A stretch of DNA of 64,000 nt from Vanessa cardui (GCF_905220365.1 NC_061136.1:6427702-6491701), one strand, 5' to 3'. Shown: positions 21,494 through 33,080, counted from the stretch's first letter. Notes: generated by a model from the letters alone, not told the origin. Translations and numbers: made by a program.

Positions 21494-22077
21494 AAAATTT
21501 TAACAAAAAGAAAAACCGACTTCAAACAAAACACTATTTTAAAACAAATGAATATGCACGAAAAAGTTATAAAAATAATTGCGTATTCAACATATTTTTT
21601 AGAGTCTTCCTAAGTTAAATGAAATGAAAAATATTAGACTACTTAAAAGTCGATTAACGATTATATCATGTAGTTATAGTTATTGGTATATTTGGAGCCG
21701 GTGTCAGCCACGGTGCCCTTGTCCCAACAATCAAAAGAAAGAAGCGATACGAGCCCCTTGATTGATCCAGTATATTATTGTGTAAAAGGTAATTTGTAAA
21801 AAACATATTTGTTAAAGTATTCTCGTATTGTTTTTTGATAGATATGCTGTAGGGTTTTATTGGCGGACACCGACTCCAAATATAACAATAATTATAACTA
21901 CATGATATAATCGTTAATCGACTTTTAAGTAGTCTAATATTTTTCATTTCATTTAACTTAGGAAGACTCTAAAAAATATGTTGAATACGCAATTATTTTT
22001 ATTACTTTTTCGTGCATATTCATTTGTTTTAAAATAGTGTTTTGTTTGAAGTCAGTTTTTCTTTTTGTTAAAATTTT
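21494..22077. repeat. 214 bp palindrome arms of D copy 2
   Basis: Left arm 21494-21707 and right arm 21864-22077, both 214 bp, with about six mismatches by eye, around a 156 bp loop. The one-base length increase over copy 1 (an inserted G at about 21566) is present in both arms. A minus-strand frame of 93 codons across the loop (21666-21947) is not supported as a gene. Confidence 0.9.
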
Positions 22078-22431
22078 ATTTATTTTTTTATTTTAAGTGA
22101 AGCTGATGTTGACTAACTAATTTTTTTTAATATGGATAGATTAAGCGTTCCGTTTATATGAGTCAGAAACTACTTCGAGGACAATTTCAAAGGAAACTTG
22201 CGAATAAAGCAAAAATAGACTTTCGAAAATGCGGATTTAATACGTCACGCGGCGTAAACTACAAGGATCCCTCGAAAGAGCTGTAATCGAACTCAGCAAA
22301 AAAACTTTGAAAAAGACCAACTATATTTCGTACATCATATGACATCACATCACATACACAAAATTTGATTAAATATAGTAAGAAATTCTGCCCCATATCG
22401 CACCCTAACTACGAGCCGTATAGGAGTTCCA

Positions 22432-22683
22432 TCACTACATAGTATAAAACAAAGTCGCTTTCTCTGTCCCTATATCTTTAAATCTACGCAACGGATTTTG
22501 ATGCGGTTTTTTTTAAAAGATAGTGTGATTCAAGGGGAAGGTTTGTGTATATAATACATGAACAATATAGTAAAGAAACACTGATAATTTTAGAAGTTTG
22601 CGATGTGATGTCGTATATAAACAAATTCTGTAGTATATTTAGTATCAGTATTGCACCCGTGCGAAGCCGGGGTGGGTAGCTAG
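22432..22683 (+). mobile_element. Non-autonomous Helitron inside D copy 2
   Basis: TCACTACATAG start and CTAG end (22680-22683), in an A/T target, at exactly the position seen in D copy 1. The insertion therefore predates the duplication of D. Confidence 0.8.
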
Positions 22684-23174
22684 TTGATTATAATATTCGA
22701 CTATGATAATTACATAAACATAACCACATTACGGAAGGTGACTCAAATATCCAAATAACCTATAAATAAAAGATTCGACCGAGTATCGCTAACGTGCTCC
22801 TCAGAATTGTTCCGTTCCCTTCCGTTCCGTTACTTTGTCATGGATCCTGTGCTCAGAACCTTACCAAACTTTTATCAAATTACCCTTGAAGTATATATTT
22901 TATAATAAAAAAAGAATTATCAAAATTGGTTAACGTGATTTTCAGTTATTCACCTATTTGTCGCGCATATGCATAATGCAAATTTAAGACTTATGTCGTT
23001 TTCACATGGATACCATCATCGGAAAAAAAAATAAACTTTCAAACAAAAAAAAAATTATCAAAATCGGTCCACCCAGTGAAAAGTTATGAGGTAACAAACA
23101 TAAAAAAAAAAAAAAAAAAAATACAGACGAATTGATAACCTCCTCCTTTTGGAAGTCGGTTGAAAAAAAACGTT

Positions 23175-24360
23175 ATGCATCCAACAAGGTTCTATTATTT
23201 TTTATTTTCTACTTTTTCCTTCTTGTTTTACAAAGTCAAGCTGTTATCTTATCAGATCCTTATTTAAATTGGCTTAAGGCTATATAGCAACACTTAATAA
23301 TTAATTACTATTAAGAATGTTAAATTAACTTTTTTATCACTTACTTTAGATAGGAAATGTATATCTTAACAGCTTCAAATCTAGGCAAGCATTGCTGAAT
23401 TTACTTGTATTTATAATTTATCCACTGTTTGACTGGATATGAAATGTTGTTAAGAAACTTGCATGCGTGGATTTAATACTTTATAACAATACTGAGATTA
23501 TTAAGCTGGTTTTATAGTATTATTTTATATAAGAATCTATGTACTGCGACTCAAAGTTTAACTTTCTATAATATCATTCATTAGGTTTGATGATTCTTCT
23601 TGATTTATTCCTAAAACTATGCCAATGACATCAAAATGTTTCGATCGTGATACAATATACATAAAATACTTATTGTTGATTTTGTAGATATATAAATTCC
23701 ATTAGGTATATTTTTTGTATTTGTATAATTGTAACTCATTTAAAAATACAATTTAATATTTTTCAAAGTTTCAAAGAAATTCCATACTTTTCTTAAGTGA
23801 TTTATATAATAACATATTTAAGGTTCCATGTGTTTTTAAGCTACGTACTTCACTACTTATTTATCTACAAAATTTTTAATTACAGGATATGTATAACTTT
23901 CTGCAATGACTATAATTAAAGTTTCATTTGATATATTTGAAGCCAAACATGTTCGATTAAAGTTATTTTTTAACATTATTGATTATTTATGTTATCTTGA
24001 TATTTTGTACTTATCAATGTATCAATCAGAATATAAAACGAAACGATAAATCTGAAATCAATCACAAAAAGACTGATTGAACTGATGCCGGATTAATTGT
24101 CTAATGGTTAAATAATATTGCTGATAGCATTTGCCGTTTCAAAACGTATAACAAACCGTGTTATTTTGTTTTCGAAAAAAAATATATTTCAATTTTAGTG
24201 CTTGGCTTTTTACTTTTCAAATAGATTAAAATATTTATATCACTAGCAATTCTAAAGAAAATAAAGCAATTTATTATTATTAAATTACTATGATCATTAT
24301 GATGGCAGCAGGTTACGGGAACAATTTGTGACCCCCGTATTCCCCTTAAACTTATATAAT
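23175..24360. other. Unassigned AT-rich DNA
   Basis: No coding signature or recognised repeat. Confidence 0.5.
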
Positions 24361-24361
24361 C

Positions 24362-24703
24362 AGACCTGCTGTTCTGTATGGATCAGAGTGTTGGGCTACA
24401 AAAGGGATGACTGAAAGACAATTGCATGTTGCGGAGATAAGAATGCTGAGAGGAATGTGGGGTGTTACGTGAATGGATAGAGTAAGGAATGAGTAAATAA
24501 GAGGAAGTTTGAAAGTGACATGAGGAACATTTGTGAGGAAGGCCTTGAGCATGGATGTGGATGGATATAGAGGTAGAGGACGACCAAGGAAACGATGGAT
24601 GGATTGTGTGAAAGACGACATGGCTAGAAAGAATGTTACTTGCGAGATGACGTCTGACTGAGAAGTATGGAAGGAGAAGACATGATGTGCCGACCCCAAA
24701 TAA
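24362..24703 (+). pseudogene. RTE-type LINE reverse-transcriptase C-terminal pseudogene
   Basis: The plus frame from 24362 reads RPAVLYGSECWATKGMTERQ, LHVAEIRMLRGMWGVT, stop, MDRVRNE, stop, then VRKALSMDVDGYRGRGRPRK and RWMDCVKDDMARKNVTCEMT, ending ADPK at TAA 24701-24703. The LYGSECW, RMLR.M.G and RGRPRKRW.DCVKDDM blocks are hallmarks of RTE/BovB-group polyproteins. Five in-frame stops and a deletion between VT..T and VRKAL show decay. The minus-strand 136-codon frame over the same interval is an antisense shadow. Confidence 0.85.
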
Positions 24704-24797
24704 AATTGGGATAAGGGCAGGAGAATGATGATCATTATTATGGCAATGATGCTGATGATCATGATGATGATGATAATGTTGATTATGATGGTTACAT
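24704..24797 (+). repeat. RTE 3' tail rich in ATG/ATT units
   Basis: After the stop codon the sequence becomes ATGATGATCATTATTATGGC and GATGATGATGATAATG, an imperfect trinucleotide tail of the kind RTE elements carry instead of poly(A). Confidence 0.65.
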
Positions 24798-24799
24798 GA

Positions 24800-26405
24800 C
24801 TGATTTGGTCACGGACTCCAAAGATACTAAAAACTCAGGATATAATTTAGTGCACAAGTGTGTGTGCAAAGACTTGACATACACTCTATCTCATAATCTG
24901 ATGGGACCGCAATCCAAAGTAACCGGTAAGAGTTTAGACGTAGGACTAAAAGGATTTATGTGCTTTCTGAAACATGGAGTACACTCTTCAAACTCTCTTA
25001 AAAAACGTCAAATCCAATAAAATTTATCAGTCTGATCTGAACCTAGCCTGTGATTATAACCTTTGGAACATGCAGCATTATATCTAGCCACTAAACAAAC
25101 GAGACAGGCAGTATATGAAACTATATTAACAAGCATAGTACGCTACATGTGTGGTAGCGCTTGTATTAAACAGAAAGCTTAATTTGTGGCATATCGATTA
25201 TACTCCATTGCAGAATAACGTACTTTTTATTTCCACTCAATTAACCAGCTCAATGTAACAGAAATGCGGGTTAAAGCAGATTTAATCAGAGGACATTTTG
25301 GTATTATTTCGGTTTGCCTTTGAAGTGTAATTTTCTACCAATGACCTCTAAGTTCGAACCCAAGCCGCAGTTATTTCCAATTCAATAGACAAGGGTTCCT
25401 CATTGTTGCTTTTGTTTATCTTAACCGAATGAACGAAAAAGGATTAAAAAAAGGTGGTGTTATTTCCTAATTGGAAATAATATATCTCAATTATCTGAAT
25501 ACTAGTTTGTATAAACGATAATAAAAATTGAAAATGCGTACACACTCTTTAAAACAAATATAATACCAAAGTATTATTTTAATTCACCACAAGAAAATTC
25601 GTCATCATTTTGGTTTTATGAAAAGTATGTATTTATCACCATTTAGAAATTATACTTACGTTGATAACTATTTTAAATTTTCGTAAAATTCTTTTGTGTA
25701 AGAACTTTATGTAATTTAAAACATGTACATATATTTTCTTTACATTCAACTCATCTGCATGGTATCTTAACGAGCGTGGTACAAAAGCGAGCACTCGTGG
25801 ACGAATCTAATTAGAAACATAAACGCACGATTTTTTGTACTTATACAGGACTGGAGAAATTTCCTCTAAGCACAAGATGTTACTTTCAACAAAAAGCTAA
25901 AACAGTAATGCAGACATTATCCCTGTTCTTTCTTTTTGTTTCACCAATGGTATTCGTTTATGCGTCAGATAAAAATAAAATGTTTATTACATTTATAATA
26001 TTTAAATACGTATATTATTTTACGGAAATTACAAAGCGATATTTTAAGAACCGTTATAAATCTTGTCGGATGTCCGAAGACTGGGAAAAATATAAGATGT
26101 CGTGTTTCTTGAAACATTTATTTCTTAAATATATCGACGGAATCTTTTTGCTTTGTTTTGTACAATAAACTTGCTTATGAGTGTTTATTTAAATTAACTA
26201 TTATATTTTAAACAGAAATAATTACAGTGCAAAATTCTGCATGTCTCGGTTTTAAAAACTTTTCTTTTAAATTAAAAAAAGTAATGAAATAAAATGAGGA
26301 AACCAAGAGGGAGTAAATAAATCTTGATTCACCCTCAAAGTATTTACACATAAATATAAAACCCACTGATGCAAAATAAAGTGGTATTTCCTAAATTTCA
26401 CTGCT
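24800..26405. other. Unassigned DNA with small open frames
   Basis: Frames at 24796-25020 (74 codons) and 25908-26168 (86 codons) show no recognised domain; the second starts with a signal-peptide-like stretch and is noted in the findings. Confidence 0.4.
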
Positions 26406-26411
26406 AACAAC

Positions 26412-26585
26412 TTGCTCTCGGAGATATCCGGTGCTAACAAAGATGCTTAACCGGAAAGGCCTTGATAGGGAAACCGGATCTATTGCGCTAACGAACATCT
26501 AGTTTCAAACAAGCCCTCGTCTTTTAGATTTACCGACGTTTCGAATATGATTAACTTCGACAGAAAGTATGCGATCGATGATTGA
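26412..26585 (+). repeat. Dispersed repeat N with three CCGG boxes, copy 1
   Basis: CCGG at 26428, 26451 and 26474, exactly 23 bp apart, in a block that aligns without gaps to 49010-49059. Downstream CCGACGTTTCGA (26533-26544) also recurs at 49.1 kb after a ~15 bp length difference. Repeat class unknown. Confidence 0.55.
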
Positions 26586-26711
26586 CTAATCATATTCACA
26601 TGCCATTTTAATTGGTACTTATCGTTGGCATATGCACATATCGATGGTATTCTGGCAGAACCGAATAATTGTATAAAATTTAATTTTAAACATTGTATAC
26701 TTAGTTTTTAA

Positions 26712-26890
26712 AAATCAAAATCAACTTTATTCCAGTGGGCTTTTACAAGCACTTTTGATTCGTCATTTAACAATTAAGTGAAGCTACCGCCGCCGGTTCG
26801 GAAAGTAGATTCTACCGAGAAGAACCGGCAAGAAACTCAGTAGTTACTATTTTTCAACATTTTAAAAATACAATCATATTAGCAAAACCA
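26712..26890 (-). mobile_element. LINE 3'-end repeat family F, best copy
   Basis: Plus strand: AAAAATCAAAATCAACTTTA, TTCCAGTGGGCTTTTACAAG, CGCCGCCGGTTCGGAAAGTA, GATTCTACCGAGAAGAACC and GGCAAGAAACTCAGTAGTTA. This block order is one of the commonest in lepidopteran DNA. The minus strand ends in AATAAAGTTGATTTTGATTT, a LINE-like 3' terminus. Confidence 0.7.
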
Positions 26891-27450
26891 TGTTTCTATA
26901 AATTAAAAAAAAATGTACACATAATAAAATATTTTATTTTATTTAATCACCAAACACTTATGATAATTGTATTTTTTGCCTTTAATTGTCTTTAACTAAT
27001 TATAACAGTTTTGCTACTTATCCCGTTCTCCCAGAATATCCTGGATATATCAAAATAAACAGATTAAATTATAAAATTACATATTTTCTCCATGATATAT
27101 ATTCTTAAGCAATTTACTTACTATTTTATCGATTGTCCTTAGTATATTTATTTAGTATCTAACGTTTTATATAAAATTTAATTTTAAAGGCAACAGTCGT
27201 TCAAATAAAGGACTTCTTTTAAAGGTAAGCTAATATCCACGGAACCTTCCTTTGATACTTCATTCCTCAAGTTAATTGCTCCTTCTGTGAACGAGGAATT
27301 ATTTATGGATACAAGAAAGTTTTAAAGTTAATGAAAAATTACGAAGCATTGAGGAAGTCGTTATTCTACGTTTAATTTTATTTGGACTAATTGTCATTTA
27401 TATTAAACAGTATTATAAAGACGTGTGAAAATATTCAAAGTTGTTATATA

Positions 27451-27985
27451 CTAGCGAGCGTCCCGAAATATACTACAGAATTTGTTTATTTACGACATCA
27501 CATTAGAGACATCTAAAATTGGCGAGTGTTTTTTACTATATTTTCTATTTCAACCGACTTCAAAAAGAAGGAGGTTATCAATTCGTCTGTATTTTTTTAT
27601 GTTTATTACCTCATAACTTTTGACTGGGTGAAGCGATTTTGATAATTTTTTTGCTCCAAATATAGCAATAACTATGACTACGTTATATAATCGTAAATCG
27701 ACTTTTGAGTAGTCTAATATTTTTCATTTCCTTTTACTTCGGAGGATTCTAAAAAATATTTTGAATACGCAATTATTATTATTACTTTTTAGTGCACATT
27801 AATATATTTTAAAATAATGTTTTATTTGAAGTCGGCTTTTCTTATTGTTAAAATTTTTATTTATATAAAAAAACTGCCTCGCGAATCATTAAAAAAAACT
27901 ATCTATTAAAAAACCGCATTAAAATTCGTTGCGTAATTTTAAAGATCTAAGTATACATAGAGATAATAAAAAGTACATTTTTAAA
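27451..27985 (-). mobile_element. Non-autonomous Helitron, split by element D
   Basis: Minus-strand copy whose CTAG end lies at 27451-27454. The first part matches the 61.9 kb copy (TACTACAGAATTTGTTTATT, ACGACATCACATTAGAGACA) to about 27548, is broken by a D element, and resumes at about 27863 (AACTATCTATTAAAAAACCG, CATTAAAATTCGTTGCGTAA). The 5' end, near 27985, is decayed. Confidence 0.7.
27549..27862 (+). mobile_element. Element D, short copy 3, nested in a Helitron
   Basis: Starts TTCAACCGACTTCAAAAAGA, AGGAGGTTATCAATTCGTCT and ends TTTGAAGTCGGCTTTTC then TTGTTAAAATTTTT. It has only one palindrome arm and lacks the loop, body and internal Helitron of copies 1 and 2, so it may be a deletion form or the simpler parent. 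It is useful as an outgroup for the arm comparison. Confidence 0.75.
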
Positions 27986-27989
27986 TTAT

Positions 27990-28550
27990 TGGACGTTACT
28001 GCCATCGCAAATATATTATATAAAAATCGCGAACAAAACTCTTAAAGTGAATTGATGTGGAATAATAAGAATACGATGCGGACCGAACTTAATGGTAGAA
28101 AACTACACGTCAAAGCCAAAAGGAAGTAATACGGAGATATCTTCAGATTAAATTTATCCGTTTTCATATCATTGAAGCACTTATTTAAAAGGGAAAATAA
28201 GAAAGAAATCGCCAGAAATAGTTCCAAATTGATTTAAATCTTTCTTCATAAATTGAATTAGATATTATTAAATGTAAATCCGATCTTGGCGATGTTATAA
28301 TCGAGTAAAATGTATAAGGAAGATTCAAATAGAAACGGTTATTATTTACTTTACAACTAAATTTTCAAATTGATTTACTCAAATATACATTCCCTAAGCT
28401 GCAGGAATTTCTTAAGAAATTTAAGTGACCACTAGTAAATATTTTTTGACTTATCAACCTATAAAAGGGGTTATAAATGCGTGAAATTTTTCTTATAGGC
28501 AATACCGTTAACAAAATATTCATTCTATCTTATACATGGCTAGTAGCCAC
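27990..28550. other. Unassigned AT-rich DNA
   Basis: No gene or repeat recognised. Confidence 0.5.
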
Positions 28551-28554
28551 ATAG

Positions 28555-28800
28555 AGAGCCGCTTTGTGCAGACCTAGGTGGAAACTATCCACTCATCATA
28601 TAATTTCCTACCAAAGAGTAAAACTAACAATTGTTATGTTTCAGCAATACTAAATAGGAGCTTTTCCACTTGTTATTGATATGTTTTGAAGCTACGGACT
28701 AGTTCCAACGGAATCTTAGTTCCAAAGATTGTCGGCGCATTATTGATATAAGGAATGATTATTTTTTCTCGAAGTACTTATATCAATTGGGATCTGTTCT
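28555..28800 (+). mobile_element. Family B retroposon, old copy
   Basis: Weak order of blocks: GCTTTGTGCAGACCTAGGTG, ATCCACTCATCATATAATTT, CTACCAAAGAGTAAA, then GAATGATTATTTTTTCTCG. Recognisable only by alignment to the better copies. Confidence 0.4.
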
Positions 28801-28869
28801 TACTATTATAAACCATCACACTATCGCACTTGCACATATACATACATACATAATATGTACATTTTGAAA

Positions 28870-30365
28870 AAAAAGTTTAAAGTGAAATAGATTAAACCTT
28901 ACGGATGCTCATCGGGATTTGAATCTGTCAATTTTAGGTACAATCCACATGTTGTGATTTGATAATTTTTCAGTTAATAATTCCTGTATTTACAGTAAAT
29001 ATTTTGTACATTATTATAATTTTTAATAATAATATTTCTGTTATTATTAAAAATGAAAATGAAAATCATGTAAAAAAACAAACCAAAAGAACTAACGAGC
29101 TCATAAATATCCAGTTCAACCCGTCATATAATCCCAAACATAACAACGGCATTGTGCTGGTTCGTTTAACACGTGACTTATCTCTATGGCCGTAATAAAT
29201 AGTTTAGAAAATTATCAATCCTTATTTATATAAATATAAGGTCTAAAGTTGCTGTTCCTGAAATACGACTGTTATTTTGTTATTATAATAGCACAACAGT
29301 CATTTATTTTGTACTCGTAATAAATAACAATTTATATTGGTAATAGCTAAGCATTTTATAGATGTTATCCAGTGTTTTCCATATGAAGTTGCTTAAATGA
29401 TTTTGTATAAAATCGCACCCAGTTACCAAGCGAGTTAAGTTTACCTGTTAAAATGAATTAAGGCGAGTAAAGACGAAGGTTCTGTTAGTATTCTATCTAC
29501 GTTCCAGTCAGCGCATTGTCCACAAGATTTTATAAAAAATGTGATGTACCTATTGATAGAAACTTTTTTCAGCTAGTCATGTCAATATTATAATAATTCA
29601 AATTACTATGCACAATTATGCTCTCAATTCTAACAGTCCTTATATGATGAAACGAAACAAGGTGTTAGGATACACGACATTAAATATTTTTTCGTCACAC
29701 GAGACTGTGACACTCCTGAACTTAGGGTTACCCCTTCAAAATTCTTCAAATATGTATAATCGTGCTTAAATATTAAAATAAATAATTTGAGCTAGTTGCA
29801 TAAAAAATTGGCATGTTTGCGGTTTTAAATTAGTACTACAAAGATAAAATAAATTTGCTAAGTTATTGCTCTTAAGTTTTCCGCAAAAGAACATAATTGT
29901 TTGTGGTTTTACCTTTGTAGTAGAGTAGCTGCATAATTAGAAATGCGTTTTCGCTCACATTAAAAAGTTAGTTGAATTTAGTTTTATGGAAACACCTTCT
30001 GTAAGCTCTACCGCTTATAAAAAACAATTTTAAAGCTGCTCTCCAACATTTTATTTTAATACTTGCAATTATAATTAAATTTTTATTCCTGCATATTCAT
30101 GTAATTTTTAAAATAAAAATATTTACATAAAAACTCAGTCTGAGTGTAAAATATAGTATAATTGAAAATATATTTTAAACACACTGAAGCACGTGAGCTC
30201 ACACTCGAGGAGTATATTAGTAAACATTGAAGAATCGTCCATATATTGGGTATAATTAATGAATCAACTTATTAACTAATTCATTTTATCAGCCAATCTC
30301 AAATTTATTGAAGTGTGTTTATATTAACATCTTAGATTTATATAACCTTCGTAAAGGAAGAGAAT
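28870..30365. other. Unassigned AT-rich DNA
   Basis: No supported gene; the frame at 28959-29195 is low-complexity (I, N, K rich). Confidence 0.5.
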
Positions 30366-30370
30366 CTTTA

Positions 30371-30629
30371 TCTTTACAATGCATAAAACAATCGCTTACC
30401 GCTGTCTGTCCCTGTATATGATTAGATCTTTAAAATTACCCAAAGGATTTGGATGAGGTCTATTTAAATAGATAAAAAGGAAGGTTTTTTTATATAGTAC
30501 ATGGAAAATATAGTAAAGAAACCCTGACAATTTTAAAGGTTTCTGAAGTGATGTTGAAAATGAACAAATTCTGCATTATATTATTTAGTATCAGAATTGC
30601 ATGAATGCGAAGCAGGGGCGGTTTCCTAG
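30371..30629 (+). mobile_element. Non-autonomous Helitron
   Basis: Starts TCTTTACAATGCATAAAAC, carries AAAGGATTTGGATGAGGTCT and GGAAGGTTTTTTTATATAGT, ends AAGCAGGGGCGGTTTCCTAG. Flanked by A (30370) and T (30630). More diverged than the copies inside element D. Confidence 0.75.
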
Positions 30630-31277
30630 TTTAAAATACAAGATAAAAATAAATAAAATATTTTTCGTGTATTCGATATAATTAGACGAGGCGAATCCTG
30701 TATTACAAATGTTGGTTCATTAACTGAAAATAATTACCGTCAAGGAACCCTTGAAATGTTATATCGAATAAAGCATTATTTTTCGTACCTTTACATATTT
30801 TCTTAGCTTCTATAACAAAAATGAAGATAATATTAAAAAAAAAAAAAAAACTGAACACTTAAATTAAAAATGATTTTGCGAATAAAAAAATATTAAATTT
30901 GCATAAGTTTAAAGCAAACAAAGGGACAAAAAAGTATTTCGTGAATACCTAAATACGCCGGTTTTGCCATCCCTCGGTAGTTCATTTTATTAAAGTACCG
31001 TGGACTCGCTTATTAAATTTGAATATACCGCTCCAAACAGCGGCCTCGCACACTCTTCTTTATTAAAATGTGAGGTGCGTGTTGTTTTAGTAAGCTAGCT
31101 TATAATGTATAATTTAATAAACACGGCATTTATAATATAAACACAATATAATCATACATATTTTGTTACTGACTCCTCTGATTTATCCTAGTTTTATTTA
31201 ATAAACCAGTCTATTATTTCAAATCCAAGTATTTCTTTCGTTAAAGTAAAGTAAAACGACGTTTAAATAGTACATTT

Positions 31278-31538
31278 ACTTGGTGGTAGGGCTTTGTGCA
31301 AGCTCGTCTGGGTAGGTACCACCCACTCATCAGTTATTCTACCACCAAATAACAGTACTCAGTATTGTTGTGTTCCGGTTTGAAGGGTGAGTGAGCCAGT
31401 GTAACTACAGGCACAAGGGACTTAACATCTTAGTTCTTAGGTTGGTGGCACATTGACGATGTAAGGTAATATATCTTACAGCGTCATTGTCTATGGGTGA
31501 TGGTGACCACTTTCCATCAGGTAGCCCATATGCTCGTC
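31278..31538 (+). mobile_element. Family B retroposon, near full length
   Basis: ACTTGGTGGTAGGGCTTTGT, GCAAGCTCGTCTGGGTAGGT, ACCACCCACTCATCAGTTAT, TTGTTGTGTTCCGGTTTGAA, GGGTGAGTGAGCCAGTGTAA, down to CATCAGGTAGCCCATATGCT. Lacks CCGCCAACCTATA and the tail. Defines the 5' end of the family. Confidence 0.8.
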
Positions 31539-31544
31539 AAATAA

Positions 31545-32090
31545 TAATAAAACCTTTTTAAGCACGTACAATTAAAATTATAAGTAAAGTTATTGATACA
31601 GAAATGTATATAAAGTAACGTATAATAAATAGTACTATGTACTATATTAATTTAAACAATTCTAGTAAAAATAGGTTCGTATATTTTTATGTAAATATCA
31701 TTTAGAAATGAATGCACACTTATTTATTTATTAAATATAAAATAATAAGCATTTGCTCGTATATTTTCTATTCCAATAATTAAAATTACAAAAATTTAAT
31801 TAAACAATAAACTATCTCATATAAATATAGTAACGCGAAGTAATTTTTGTAAATGAATACGTGCTAGAAACTCGATTCAAGATATTATTTTGACAGGAAC
31901 ACGAACGAATGTCTTTTGATGATACATTACTAGACGATTTTATTCATTTTCCTCCCTTTCATAGTTTTCTATACCAAAGATATACAATGAGTTATTACTC
32001 GCACGTGACATTACATTACTGTTTTAATATACACTATAGAATTATAAGTGATAACAATAGTGGTAAACTATTTTCTACAACATTTTAAAA
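31545..32090. other. Unassigned AT-rich DNA
   Basis: No gene or repeat recognised. Confidence 0.5.
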
Positions 32091-32092
32091 AT

Positions 32093-32184
32093 TGCGCGGC
32101 TTCATGCTTCCATTTTGCAGTCGTTTTTATCGAGCTCGAATGCGAGCAATACAAAGGCGTGTAAACTCACTATATATGTAAAGT
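32093..32184 (-). repeat. Dispersed repeat K, copy 1
   Basis: Reverse complement shares ACATATATAG, ACACGCCTTTGTATTGC, ATTCGAGCT and ATAAAAAC with 41028-41120 (plus strand), 8.9 kb away. Class unknown. Confidence 0.5.
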
Positions 32185-32696
32185 ATCACACAATTAAAAT
32201 ATACCTAGAAGAGACGAAAACAGAAATGATGTTTTCTAATATAATATTTATAACCTTATAAGTATAAATGAGAGAAATCAATTACACCTAAGTAAAAAGT
32301 GTTTATATGTAAGATTTTTTTGAGTGGAAAATGAATATGTTTATCAATCATTCACAGTAACAATTAACAAACAAATAACAATTTTTCTTTACCACACTTA
32401 CTGTATTCATTATTTTTATAAAAGTAATACTGCCATCATACTATCGCTAGTAATATTAAAAAATAATTATAGTTTCAGTACGATACAATAAATTTCATAA
32501 GAACAGTAATCAATAGGGAATAAAATATTTATTAAATTATTTTCTCTTTCAATTTGATAGCAGTTTCAATGTTTAGGTTCATTTGTACCTAAGTACTTTT
32601 ATACATATATAAAATAAATATTTGTACCAAAAAGGCTATTGCTATATATTATAATGAAGTATTTATTATGAAAAATAAAATAAAAAATATGAATCA

Positions 32697-32830
32697 TAAT
32701 ATACTTTATTCAATCGACATTTAACAACTATATAAGGTGAAGCTACTACCGGTTCGAAAAATTCGAAAATAGAACATCTTATTCAACATTTAAAAATACA
32801 GTCATATTAGTTAAATACAATTATATATTA
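32697..32830 (-). mobile_element. LINE 3'-end repeat family F, diverged
   Basis: ATACTTTATTCAATCGACAT, GGTGAAGCTACTACCGGTTC and AATACAGTCATATTAGTTAA follow family F order on the minus strand. Confidence 0.55.
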
Positions 32831-32928
32831 ATATAATATATCCTGCATGGGACTGAACAAGTAATAACATGTAAAATATTTGTGTCACGAAGGCGTATCT
32901 AGTAAAACTACGCGATTGGATATTTGGT

Positions 32929-33080
32929 GTATGCGAGTATGTATGGTGTAATCATGGTTTCATCAAAAGAGCGACATACTGCGCGCTTCATAGCTATCAA
33001 CGAATGAAACGTCAGAGCGGCTTTCACTGAGCCCCTTGATGGTGTCTGCAATTATGAGCTACGAATGTAGCCGAAATGTT
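32929..33080 (+). repeat. Dispersed repeat L, copy 1
   Basis: GGTGTAATCATGGTTTCATC then AAAAGAGC, GCAATTATGAG and TACGAATGTAG(C/T)CGAA match the reverse complement of 39038-39185. One frame is partly kept in both copies (NHGFIKRATY and YECSR), which suggests a coding mobile-element origin, but the family is not recognised. Confidence 0.55.

Larger units (their letters stand above)
21494..23170 (-). mobile_element. Element D, copy 2
   Basis: Same structure as copy 1: AAAATTTTAAC end, palindrome (21494-22077), shared body, shared Helitron (22432-22683), and GGAAGTCGGTTGAAAAA end. It keeps a segment lost from copy 1 (GTGAAAAGTTATGAGGTAAC, a 20-A run at 23102-23121, and TACAGACG) and lacks one copy 1 has (GGGACCCCACGGGAAGCAC). 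Its loop carries an extra AAGCGATACGAGCCCCTT. No clear target duplication; only CGTT is shared by the flanks. Confidence 0.75.

Noticed and set aside
21666..21947. 93-codon frame in the palindrome of D copy 2
   Set aside because: The equivalent frame is not maintained in copy 1 and much of it is an AT-rich palindrome arm.
24352..24762. 136-codon open frame on the minus strand
   Set aside because: It lies antisense to a clear RTE reverse-transcriptase relic on the plus strand; its length comes from the composition of that relic.
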